The translations under genes were made by a program, and so were the position numbers. The notes below the pieces were generated by a model. It was not told the origin of the DNA, did not search any database, and saw nothing but the letters and a program-made list of their open reading frames with translations. A stretch of 9,510 bases of DNA. Origin: Desulfobulbaceae bacterium. Its GTDB lineage: Bacteria > Desulfobacterota > Desulfobulbia > Desulfobulbales > Desulfobulbaceae. Location of the stretch: positions 1-9,510 of the forward strand of contig JALXCX010000485.1 of NCBI GenBank assembly GCA_026990725.1, written 5' to 3'. This document shows positions 1 to 5,801 of the stretch, one piece after another. Positions within the stretch are counted from its first letter, which is position 1, and each line of letters begins with the position of its first letter.

Positions 1-419
1 TACAGGGTTAAAAGGCTGCCGGCAAAGGCCACACTGATTGCAGAACCAAGAGTCAGTGCAAAGCAGGTGTAATAGCGTGTCTGGGCATGTTCGTTCAGCC
101 CACGCATATATCCTATGGAGTAAAGAGTCGTGAATATCCACAGGAATGAGGAGACTGTGGCAAAGAGAATGCCGAAGCCGTCCACGCGAAAGTAAACGCT
201 GAAACCGGGAAGTATCTCTGCAATGCGCAGGGTGAGGATCTTGCCTCCCATAATTCTTGGCAGCATGGAGGCAACCAGCAGAAATGTTATGCAGGCCGCA
301 CCGATGGAAACCGTTTCCCGTTTGTCCTGGTCGTGGCGGAACAGAGGGATAAGAAGCGCTGCAACCATGGGCGTCATGGCTGCCAGCAAAGGTATGATTG
401 AGGTGATCGTATCTTCCAT
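1..419 (-). CDS. Antiporter-like complex I subunit (NuoL/NuoM/MrpD superfamily), 5' part only
   Basis: The first 139 codons of a membrane protein are visible; the gene continues past the left edge. It starts at an ATG at 419, 2 bp after the nuoK stop, with AAAGGG a few bases upstream as a ribosome binding site. The protein has a hydrophobic segment at about residues 8-26, another at 40-55, an amphipathic stretch, then helices at about 82-102 and 116-136. The segments FRVDGFGILF (77-86), LYSIGYMRG (99-107) and EHAQTRYY (110-117) match the N-terminal region of proton- or cation-translocating antiporter-like subunits. They resemble MrpD-type proteins and NuoM more than classical NuoL. By position it should be one of the ion-pumping subunits distal to NuoK. 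The catalytic Lys/Glu helices lie outside the window, so the exact class (NuoL, NuoM or MrpD-like) is uncertain; membership of the superfamily is fairly secure. Confidence 0.82.
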   Translation of the reverse strand, partial: MEDTITSIIPLLAAMTPMVAALLIPLFRHDQDKRETVSIGAACITFLLVASMLPRIMGGKILTLRIAEILPGFSVYFRVDGFGILFATVSSFLWIFTTLYSIGYMRGLNEHAQTRYYTCFALTLGSAISVAFAGSLLTL

Positions 420-421
420 GA

Positions 422-751
422 TTACCCTTTAAGCCGTGTCAGTTTATTAATGGAAATAGTCTTGTAGTTACGGAAAACCGCAACGGCAATCCCGAGAAAA
501 AGGGCCGCCTCAGCCGCACCGATACCCAGTAGAAACAGAGTCATTATTCTGGCCGCCAGAGGGTCAACATGGAGAAAGGTGCCAAAGGCCATAACATTGA
601 TACCCACGCCCTGAATGAGCAGCTCAAGGGATATGAGAATGCCGATTAAAGTAGAACGGAACATCATGCCATAGAGGCCTATGCCAAAAAGCAGATGCGC
701 AACAATGACGTATACAATCAGGTTATTTGGCAGTGTGTGTAAGAATTCCAT
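422..751 (-). CDS. nuoK: NADH-quinone oxidoreductase subunit K
   Basis: This encodes a 109-residue integral membrane subunit of complex I, homologous to MrpC, that sits between NuoJ and the antiporter-like subunits and helps carry the proton path. Three hydrophobic helices lie at about residues 10-30, 33-57 and 68-92. The two membrane glutamates typical of the family are present: E43 in SLELL and E81 in AAEAALFLGIAV. These correspond to E. coli E36 and E72, which are needed for pumping. Its length is slightly above the usual 100-102, owing to a basic C-terminal tail (NKLTRLKG). A strong GGAGGAG at 760-766, inside the end of nuoJ, lies 8 bp before the ATG. The nuoJ stop is 1 bp upstream and the next gene starts 2 bp downstream, so it is clearly an operon member. 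Confidence 0.96.
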   Translation of the reverse strand: MEFLHTLPNNLIVYVIVAHLLFGIGLYGMMFRSTLIGILISLELLIQGVGINVMAFGTFLHVDPLAARIMTLFLLGIGAAEAALFLGIAVAVFRNYKTISINKLTRLKG

Positions 752-752
752 T

Positions 753-1268
753 TTAATTACTCCTCCGCCGGATCAGAGCCACGCTGATTGCGCCTATAAC
801 GGCAACAGTCAACAGGATGGAAATGACCTCAAAAGGCAGGAGATATTCTCCCAGCAGCATTTGACCTATGGGTGATTCATCGATTTTCTGGGGATACCCC
901 ACCCATTGTCGATGTGACAAGCCAAGCAGAACAGATCCGAGCATTGCAAGCGTAATAAAAGGTGGAACCAGACCGCGTAACCCCGGAGCCTGCAACCCTT
1001 CCTCGCCACTTTTATGAGTCAGGGAAAGGCCAAAGGCAATGGCAACACAAACCGCGCCCACATATATCATGACCTGCATGACAGCAAGCAGAGGGCTGCC
1101 CAAAAAGTAATAGAAGCCGGCAACAGAGATCAAGGTCATAACCAGACCAAGAAAACAGTGAACCAGATTCTGTGAGCGAACCGCCATGATAGCCCCCACC
1201 ACCATCTGTATGAGCAGGGCTCCAAAGGAGAGCGCATAAATATCAAGAGCAAATCGATCAAAGCTCAT
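753..1268 (-). CDS. nuoJ: NADH-quinone oxidoreductase subunit J
   Basis: This 171-residue membrane subunit of complex I is homologous to part of MrpA and links NuoH/NuoA to NuoK. Five hydrophobic segments are visible: one near the N terminus (IYALSFGALL), one around HCFLGLVMTLISVAGF, the conserved helix around VMQVMIYVGAVCVAIAF, then one around residues 100-115 and one at 145-163. The IYVGAV motif is the family hallmark and carries the pi-bulge helix seen in known structures. An ATG at 1298 would add 10 residues, but the ATG at 1266-1268 is preceded by a perfect AGGAGG at 1275-1280 with 6-bp spacing, so it is chosen. It overlaps the end of nuoI by 11 bp. The C terminus is basic (LIRRRSN). A central hydrophilic loop (HKSGEEG) follows the conserved helix. 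Length is normal to slightly short; E. coli has 184. Confidence 0.94.
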   Translation of the reverse strand: MSFDRFALDIYALSFGALLIQMVVGAIMAVRSQNLVHCFLGLVMTLISVAGFYYFLGSPLLAVMQVMIYVGAVCVAIAFGLSLTHKSGEEGLQAPGLRGLVPPFITLAMLGSVLLGLSHRQWVGYPQKIDESPIGQMLLGEYLLPFEVISILLTVAVIGAISVALIRRRSN

Positions 1269-1725
1269 TGGGAACCTCCTGGAAAGGTGAGTCGACATCG
1301 TTAAGAAGGTTCATGGTCGCAAAAGGTTTTGAAGAAAAATCAACCAGGGCATAATCACGGGAAAAGGTAATTGCCGCTACCGGGCAGCTTTCAACACATA
1401 ACCCGCACAGGCTGCACTTGGTAAAATCAAGGTCAAACACGGTCGGCGATTTTTTCTTGGACCCTTCGGGCTTTGCGCCTTTAACGGCGATGCAGTTTGA
1501 GGGGCAGGCCCGGACGCATGATCCGCAGGCGATGCATTTTGCAAAACCTGTCTTCTCGTTTGGAACCAGCATTATATGGCCACGGAATTTCTGCGGAAGC
1601 TGGGCAGTCTGTCGTGGCCACTCCACGGTGTTTCCTTTGGTGAACATAACCTTAATGGTCACCTTCATACCAGTCAGCAGGCTTACCAGACCGGTTAAGA
1701 TATCCTTTATATATTTTTTGATCAT
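1258..1725 (-). CDS. nuoI: NADH-quinone oxidoreductase subunit I, 2x[4Fe-4S] ferredoxin-like
   Basis: This 155-residue iron-sulfur subunit carries clusters N6a and N6b and passes electrons to cluster N2 in NuoB. Two CxxCxxCxxxCP motifs are complete: C64, C67, C70, C74 (CIACGSCVRACP) and C104, C107, C110, C114 (CSLCGLCVESCP). A short amphipathic N terminus (IKKYIKDILTGLVSLLTGM) lies along the membrane, as in other NuoI. The reading frame is open for 40 codons upstream, but the ATG at 1725 fits the family start and forms an ATGA overlap with the nuoH stop, giving a 4-bp overlap and probable translational coupling. The nearest GGAG is about 13 bp upstream, so the local ribosome binding site is weak. 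A Lys-rich insert (GAKPEGSKKK, 83-92) separates the two motifs. Its place directly after nuoH is the standard order. Confidence 0.96.
   Translation of the reverse strand: MIKKYIKDILTGLVSLLTGMKVTIKVMFTKGNTVEWPRQTAQLPQKFRGHIMLVPNEKTGFAKCIACGSCVRACPSNCIAVKGAKPEGSKKKSPTVFDLDFTKCSLCGLCVESCPVAAITFSRDYALVDFSSKPFATMNLLNDVDSPFQEVPNEL
1275..1280 (-). promoter_or_regulatory. Ribosome binding site fixing the nuoJ start
   Basis: Reading the minus strand, a perfect AGGAGG lies within the last codons of nuoI, 6 bp before the nuoJ ATG at 1268. It favours this start over the in-frame ATG at 1298. Confidence 0.85.
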
Positions 1726-2681
1726 AAGGCAGCCATCACTCCGGCGGTTATGAGAAAATTGAGCAGGGCGATCGGCAAAAGAATCTTCCAGCCGAAGCTG
1801 AGCATCTGATCGACCCTGACCCTGGGAAATGTCCAGCGAAACCACATCATCATAAAGAGGAAAAAATAAATCTTTATCAGCATCCAGACCGGTCCGGGAA
1901 AGAACGGGCCCAGCCAGCCGCCAAGAAAAAGAATTGCGGCAATGGCTGATGCCACCAGCATATATGTATATTCAGCCAGGAAAAACAGGGAGAACATCAT
2001 GCCGGAATATTCGGTATGAAATCCGGCAACCAGTTCACTCTCTGCCTCGGCAAAGTCAAAGGGGCTGCGGTTGGTTTCAAGGGTTATGGCAATAAGGTAA
2101 ACGACGAAACCAACCGGCTGGTACAGGGCAAACCAGGTGGATTGTTCCTGAACCAGGACAATATCCCGAAGGCTGAAGGAGCCTGCCAGCAAGATGATGG
2201 GAAGAATACAGAGCAAAAGCGGGATCTTATAGGCCAAAATCTGTGCCACCGCACGCGATGCTCCAAGAAGTGCGTATTTATTATCACACCCCCAGCCGGC
2301 AAGCAGAATGCCCAACGTGTTGAGCAGCCCAAGCGCAATAACCAGCAGTAATCCCACATCAAGTTCATGGGCCTGCCATGTGGCGGAAAAGGGCACGGGG
2401 AGCAGCGCGATGAACACAGGGACCAGGCAGATAATCGGTGCCAGAATAAAGATAGGTTTATCGGCTGCCAAGGGAAAAATAATTTGTTTTGAAACCAGTT
2501 TCAGGCCGTCGGCGACCGTTTGCAAAAGTCCGAAAGGACCGACCTCTCGTGGCCCCAGGCGGTACTGCATGTGGCCAGCAACTTTGCGCTCAAACCAGAC
2601 GACAAAGATGGCATTGACACCGACCACTACGGTGATGCCCAGAATGGAGAGCAGCGTGCGTATAATGGTTATTTCTGTCAT
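1722..2681 (-). CDS. nuoH: NADH-quinone oxidoreductase subunit H
   Basis: This 319-residue membrane subunit (about eight helices) forms much of the quinone chamber and the entry of the proton path. Conserved signatures are ERKVAGHMQYRLGP (31-44) after helix 1, GWGCDNKYALLGASRAVAQ (129-147), the acidic third cytoplasmic loop SPFDFAEAESELVAGFHTEY (206-225) with E212, E214 and E216, and FRWTFPRVRVDQM near the C terminus. Length is normal (E. coli 325). The start overlaps the nuoD stop as ATGA (4 bp), with GGAG 8 bp upstream of the ATG. One oddity: after AVAQ the sequence reads ILAYKIPL, so K152 stands where most NuoH and mitochondrial ND1 proteins have a conserved glutamate (YEV or YEI; E157 in E. 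coli). The codon is AAG. Identity is secure; the functional effect of this exchange is unknown. Confidence 0.97.
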   Translation of the reverse strand: MTEITIIRTLLSILGITVVVGVNAIFVVWFERKVAGHMQYRLGPREVGPFGLLQTVADGLKLVSKQIIFPLAADKPIFILAPIICLVPVFIALLPVPFSATWQAHELDVGLLLVIALGLLNTLGILLAGWGCDNKYALLGASRAVAQILAYKIPLLLCILPIILLAGSFSLRDIVLVQEQSTWFALYQPVGFVVYLIAITLETNRSPFDFAEAESELVAGFHTEYSGMMFSLFFLAEYTYMLVASAIAAILFLGGWLGPFFPGPVWMLIKIYFFLFMMMWFRWTFPRVRVDQMLSFGWKILLPIALLNFLITAGVMAAL

Positions 2682-3820
2682 CTGTCAATCTCCGGAATGA
2701 CAAGATCGAGGCTGCCGAGAATTGCCAGGGCATCGGCAAGCAGCTGACCACGTGCCATTTTGGAAAAAATGGAAAGGTTGGCAAAAGAAGGAACCCTGTA
2801 TTTTACCCGATACGGTATTTTTGTGCCGTTGCTGACAGCATGAATCATCAACTCGCCACGGGGGGTTTCCACGGCCATACTGGCTTCTCCTTCTGGCGGT
2901 TTGATAATTTTGGGCACCTTGGACTGAATTGGTCCTTCAGGTATTTTTGCCAGTATCTGATCAATCATCTTGAGGCTTTCATCTATTTCATGTAAACGAA
3001 CAAGGTAACGCCCCATGCAGTCACCGGTCTGTTCGACAGGTATTGCAAAGTCCAGTTCCGGATAAATAGAGTAGGGCTCCCTGGTACGGACATCGTACTC
3101 TTCGCCTGAACCGCGAAGAACAGGGCCGGTCAGGCCGTAACCCCAGGTGTCAAAGGGGAGAATAACCCCAACGTCCCGGGTCCGTTGCTGAAAAATCACA
3201 TTGCCGGTAACCAGCTCATGGTAGCCGGGCAGATGTGCCTGCATCTGCTCTAGAAATTCACGGGTTTCTCGCAAAAAGGTTTCGTCAACATCTGCCCCCA
3301 CGCCGCCAAAACGGAAAAAGCAGTAAGTGAGTCGCGACCCCGTTAATGTCTCCAGCAGATCAAGGAGTTTTTCACGATCTTCAAAGGCATGGAGAAATGG
3401 AGTAAATGCGCCAAGGTCCAGAAGAAAGGCACCAAACCAAAGCAGGTGGCTGGAAATTCTGTTGAGCTCTGTTGTGAGTACCCGAATATATTCTGCTCTT
3501 TTAGGTACTTCGTAGCCACACATTTTTTCAACAAGACAGACCCAGGCCTGATTATAGGAAAGCGCACTTAAGTAGTCCATGCGCGCCATATAGGGCAGCA
3601 CCTGGGTCCAAGTCATATTTTCAGCGATTTTTTCCTGCATGCGGTGACCGTAACCAAGTACCGGGTCTGCCGTGAGGATATATTCGCCATCCATATGAAG
3701 AATAACCCGTAAAACCCCGTGGGTGCCTGGATGCTGCGGGCCGAGGTTTAGGATAAAATCGCTTTCCTGCTCCTCGGAAGGGTCCAGATGATATGTTGGC
3801 GCTATTTGCGATTCAAACAT
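2678..3820 (-). CDS. nuoD: NADH-quinone oxidoreductase subunit D (49-kDa type)
   Basis: This 380-residue peripheral subunit is related to the large subunit of [NiFe] hydrogenases and, together with NuoB, forms the quinone-reduction site. Motifs in order are NLGPQHPGTHGVLR (25-38), GYGHRMQEKIAEN (56-68), MARMDYLSA (78-86), ELNRISSHLLWFG, LDLGAFTPFLHAFEDRE and the C-terminal SLDLVIPEIDR. H34 and Y83 are 49 residues apart and match His38 and Tyr87 of Thermus Nqo4, which bind the quinone head group. NuoC is a separate gene, not fused as in E. coli. The start ATG shares one base with the nuoC stop (TAATG). An AGG lies about 10 bp upstream, so coupling with nuoC is likely. The usual HRG of the GYxHRG motif is HRM here (M61). 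Length is slightly short of typical stand-alone NuoD (about 390-410). Confidence 0.97.
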   Translation of the reverse strand: MFESQIAPTYHLDPSEEQESDFILNLGPQHPGTHGVLRVILHMDGEYILTADPVLGYGHRMQEKIAENMTWTQVLPYMARMDYLSALSYNQAWVCLVEKMCGYEVPKRAEYIRVLTTELNRISSHLLWFGAFLLDLGAFTPFLHAFEDREKLLDLLETLTGSRLTYCFFRFGGVGADVDETFLRETREFLEQMQAHLPGYHELVTGNVIFQQRTRDVGVILPFDTWGYGLTGPVLRGSGEEYDVRTREPYSIYPELDFAIPVEQTGDCMGRYLVRLHEIDESLKMIDQILAKIPEGPIQSKVPKIIKPPEGEASMAVETPRGELMIHAVSNGTKIPYRVKYRVPSFANLSIFSKMARGQLLADALAILGSLDLVIPEIDR

Positions 3821-4278
3821 TAGTGGATACCTGCAATCTTATGTTCAGAGCGTTTGAAATCCTTGCGTAACGGATGAAAGTTGACATCCAGAGGCAGAAG
3901 CAGCCCTCGTGAATCTTTATTGCCCTCGTAAGTAATGCCGAAAAATTCGGCACTCTCCCGCTCATGCCACACGGCTCCGGGATAAATCGTGCCTATTGAT
4001 GGAAAGACAGGATTGTTTCTGCCGTCCTCAATAATAATCTCCACCCGCGAGCTTTCCTGGTAATGATCAAAAAACCAGAGGCCCTGCATGGTCTCTGTCT
4101 TGAGGTTGTCAACAGCTGTCACTGTTTCCAGAAAAAAACCGGCAGAGTAGAGAGCACGGGCGACCTGTTTAAGCTTCTCAGATGATATCTTTGCCCGAGC
4201 GTGAATTCCTGTTTGTGCATACTCAAGCATTTCCAGGGAAACGTCTGTTTTCTGCAATGCTGATTCAATAAGCGACAT
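3820..4278 (-). CDS. nuoC: NADH-quinone oxidoreductase subunit C (30-kDa type)
   Basis: This 152-residue peripheral-arm subunit packs against NuoD and NuoB and has no cofactor. The family signatures are present: YPGAVWHERESAEFFGI (99-115) and FHPLRKDF (134-141). The N-terminal alpha/beta part is compact, and the C terminus after the RKDF motif is short (KRSEHKIAGIH), a common feature of the small stand-alone NuoC forms. The ATG at 4278 lies 9 bp after the nuoB stop, and no Shine-Dalgarno sequence is visible in the short AT-rich gap (TCATTCATT). Translation may therefore depend on ribosomes finishing nuoB. The stop overlaps the nuoD start by one base. No later in-frame start offers a better ribosome binding site. 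Identity is clear from the two motifs and from its position between nuoB and nuoD. Confidence 0.95.
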   Translation of the reverse strand: MSLIESALQKTDVSLEMLEYAQTGIHARAKISSEKLKQVARALYSAGFFLETVTAVDNLKTETMQGLWFFDHYQESSRVEIIIEDGRNNPVFPSIGTIYPGAVWHERESAEFFGITYEGNKDSRGLLLPLDVNFHPLRKDFKRSEHKIAGIH

Positions 4279-4287
4279 AATGAATGA

Positions 4288-4821
4288 TTATTCTGTGGTT
4301 TCTATTGGCGTTGTCGGCAGCTCGACAACTGGAGCCTCCGGAAAACGGCGGACCCCGCTGATTTTGGCCTCAAGCTGGAGAAACGCTTCAATGAGTGCCT
4401 CTGGTCGTGGCGGACAGCCCGGAACATATATATCAACGGGCACTATCTGATCCGCACCTTCTACAACCGAATAATTAATGTCATCCAGCTTGAACGGGCC
4501 ACCCGAGATCGCACAGTTGCCCATGGCAATGACCCATTTGGGTGCTGGCATCTGGAGGTAGAGCCGTTTCACGGTTTCAGCCATTTTGTGCGTAACAGTT
4601 CCTGCGACAATCATGACATCTGCCTGACGTGGTGAGGCCCTGAAAACACCTGCTCCAAAACGATCGAGGTCATATTTTGGACCTGCGGCAGCCATCATCT
4701 CGATGGCACAGCAGGCCAGGCCAAAGGTCAACGGCCAGAGCGAATTGGCTCTGGCATGGTTGAGGACTTTTTCCAGCTGGGCAAAATGTATCAGTGGAGG
4801 GACAACGCTTCCCGTTCCCAT
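4288..4821 (-). CDS. nuoB: NADH-quinone oxidoreductase subunit B (PSST type, cluster N2)
   Basis: This 177-residue subunit binds [4Fe-4S] cluster N2, the last electron carrier before quinone. The four ligand cysteines are visible: C37 and C38 in GLACCAIEMM, C103 in AMGNCAISGGPF and C136 in VPGCPPRPEALIEAF. The frame is open upstream to a GTG at 4842, which would add MDKRSFE. The ATG at 4819-4821 is chosen because AGGAG sits at 4829-4833 with a 7-bp spacer and because the resulting N terminus (MGTGSVVPP) suits the family. The gene overlaps nuoA by 31 bp. The C terminus carries a short Pro/Glu/Thr-rich tail (VVELPTTPIETTE), probably disordered. Sequence around the active region is highly conserved, including FRASPRQADVMIVAGTV. 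Identity is secure; the exact start is the only doubt. Confidence 0.96.
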   Translation of the reverse strand: MGTGSVVPPLIHFAQLEKVLNHARANSLWPLTFGLACCAIEMMAAAGPKYDLDRFGAGVFRASPRQADVMIVAGTVTHKMAETVKRLYLQMPAPKWVIAMGNCAISGGPFKLDDINYSVVEGADQIVPVDIYVPGCPPRPEALIEAFLQLEAKISGVRRFPEAPVVELPTTPIETTE

Positions 4822-5240
4822 TTCAAAACTCCTTTTGTCCACGCATAGGCCACTGCCAGAAACAGGACTATGACAAAGAATAAAATTTCATAAAAACCGA
4901 CCATACCGACATGTTCCCTGTAAATTCGGGCAATGGGGAAAAGGTAGAGCACGTCAACTTCAAAAACGATAAAAATTAAAGCGTATAGATAATAAAAAAC
5001 ACCAAATTTTGCGGCCCTGGCCCGACCAAAAGCCGGCATGCCGCATTCGTAGATGGCACCAAGTATTGGTGCTGTTTCCCTTGGTGCCAGTAAAAGCCCG
5101 GCGACAAGAGGAAGTACGGCAAAAATTATACCGTAAATCAACATGGTTGCCATCGAGTAAATATCAGCAACAAGAGCCGGGTCAGGTTGAACCTGAGCGA
5201 CCAGCTGTGTTGCCTGATGGGTAATGTGGGTTGCGTCCAT
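4791..5240 (-). CDS. nuoA: NADH-quinone oxidoreductase subunit A
   Basis: This 149-residue membrane subunit with three helices (about 32-52, 82-103 and 113-134) borders the quinone chamber together with NuoH and NuoJ. Family signatures are YECGMPAFGRAR (64-75), with the loop cysteine C66, and YLYALIFIVFEVDVLYLFP (84-102), with the acidic residues E94 and D96 in helix 2. A polar N-terminal extension of about 28 residues (MDATHITHQATQLVAQ...) precedes helix 1. The ATG at 5238-5240 is chosen because AGGAAGG lies at 5247-5253 with a 6-bp spacer. An upstream in-frame TTG at 5291 lacks this support and would add an unlikely leader. It is the first gene of the operon; about 560 bp of non-coding DNA lies upstream. 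The 3' end overlaps nuoB by 31 bp. Confidence 0.95.
   Translation of the reverse strand: MDATHITHQATQLVAQVQPDPALVADIYSMATMLIYGIIFAVLPLVAGLLLAPRETAPILGAIYECGMPAFGRARAAKFGVFYYLYALIFIVFEVDVLYLFPIARIYREHVGMVGFYEILFFVIVLFLAVAYAWTKGVLKWEREALSLH
4829..4833 (-). promoter_or_regulatory. Ribosome binding site fixing the nuoB start
   Basis: Minus-strand AGGAG lies 7 bp before the ATG at 4821, inside the coding sequence of nuoA. It favours ATG 4821 over the upstream in-frame GTG at 4842, which would place this motif inside the coding region. Confidence 0.8.
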
Positions 5241-5463
5241 TTTATTCCTTCCTGTACCGGGGGCTTGATCTGGAATAACAAAGAAAAACAAAAAGCAAGT
5301 TGTCGCATTTGAGTGGGGAAAGGCAATCTCCCCTACAATGTGGCCTACACTAACGGAACCCCACCGATAAGTAAAATTTGAAAAAAAAATAGTTATCTTC
5401 AGTTTTTTTTATACTAAATTGGTTTTTTGAGAGACAGATTCTTTAGGCCTTAGTAAAAGTTTC

Positions 5464-5472
5464 AGTATATCA
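5464..5472 (-). promoter_or_regulatory. Candidate extended -10 promoter for the nuo operon
   Basis: The minus strand reads TGATATACT, an extended -10 element (TGn followed by TATACT, 5 of 6 matches to TATAAT). No good -35 is seen at 16-18 bp, which is tolerated in extended -10 promoters. Transcription would start near 5457, giving a leader of about 215 nt before nuoA. The assignment rests on consensus matching in AT-rich DNA, so chance is a real alternative. Confidence 0.35.
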
Positions 5473-5479
5473 ATTGGTT

Positions 5480-5525
5480 GTAAATTTACTCATTCTGTGG
5501 TACGCGAGGAGTAAAATGGAGTAAA
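5480..5525. repeat. Palindrome plus direct repeats of a GAGTAAA word
   Basis: A perfect palindrome GTAAATTTAC (5480-5489) runs into TTTACTC (5485-5491). Two direct copies of GGAGTAAA follow at 5508-5515 and 5518-5525, with a 10-bp period, one helical turn. TTTACTC is the inverse complement of GAGTAAA, so three copies of the same heptamer sit within 41 bp. This layout resembles an operator, but no known regulator site is recognised. Confidence 0.4.
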
Positions 5526-5537
5526 TTCGCCAGTCAA
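5510..5537 (-). promoter_or_regulatory. Alternative weak sigma-70-like promoter for nuo
   Basis: The minus strand has TTGACT (5532-5537, 5 of 6 to TTGACA), a 16-bp spacer, then TTTACT (5510-5515, 4 of 6 to TATAAT). It points toward nuoA. It overlaps the GGAGTAAA repeats, which could bind a regulator at the -10 region. Low certainty. Confidence 0.22.
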
Positions 5538-5666
5538 TCAGGAAAATTTTAAGTATTTTTACCTTTGCACAGCTTTGTTACAAGAAAAAAGGACACGAGT
5601 TTTTTTTGTAGAGCCACCTTTTTGCAGTAAGTTAAACGTTTTTGTGGATTGCATAGGGCGATTACG

Positions 5667-5692
5667 CCACTTTGTTTACAAAAAAACAGTGG
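5667..5692 (+). other. Hairpin in the leader region of the 5802 gene
   Basis: CCACT (5667-5671) pairs with AGTGG (5688-5692), and GTTT (5674-5677) pairs with AAAC (5684-5687). A TT bulge separates the two stems and the loop has six bases. No T-run follows, so it is not a typical terminator. It could be an RNA structure or a protein site, or could arise by chance. Confidence 0.3.
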
Positions 5693-5801
5693 GCTTTCAT
5701 CGGAGCATTAAAATGCAGGAGATCGTGGTTTGTTTCCGGGTAGTTTGTCGGAATGTCGTTTGAAGAGATTCAATGAGTCGTTCTTAATAGAGAAAGGGGA
5801 G

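Larger units (their letters stand above)
5241..5801. other. AT-rich divergent intergenic region between nuoA and the 5802 gene
   Basis: About 560 bp without a convincing gene. By eye it is clearly more AT-rich than the genes on both sides. It holds an A9 run (5381-5389), T8 (5403-5410) and T6 (5423-5428), then a second group of A/T runs at 5585-5643. It also contains a perfect 10-bp palindrome GTAAATTTAC (5480-5489), repeated GGAGTAAA words (5508 and 5518), minus-strand promoter candidates and a hairpin at 5667-5692. It must contain the nuo promoter, unless that lies inside the neighbouring gene, and probably the promoter of the 5802 gene. I could not find a good plus-strand -35/-10 pair. A 62-codon frame at 5575-5763 begins with TTG, has no ribosome binding site and an unconvincing composition. 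Confidence 0.75.

Noticed and set aside
1480..1510. Extra cysteine (C78) after the first cluster motif of NuoI
   Set aside because: E. coli NuoI also has a cysteine at this place (CPVGC), so it is not unusual.
1726..1845. N-terminal extension of nuoI by 40 codons
   Set aside because: It would overlap the end of nuoH by about 120 bp, and its sequence is hydrophilic and unlike any NuoI. The ATGA start at 1725 fits the family.
5241..5291. Extension of nuoA to a TTG at 5291
   Set aside because: No ribosome binding site precedes the TTG, whereas AGGAAGG with 6-bp spacing precedes the ATG at 5240.
5705..5716. Small near-palindrome GCATTAAAATGC
   Set aside because: Five-base arms with a two-base centre are expected by chance in AT-rich DNA, and nothing around it supports a site.
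5575..5763. A 62-codon plus-strand frame in the divergent spacer
   Set aside because: It starts at TTG without a ribosome binding site, spans the 5667-5692 hairpin and AT tracts, and its residues look like random translation.
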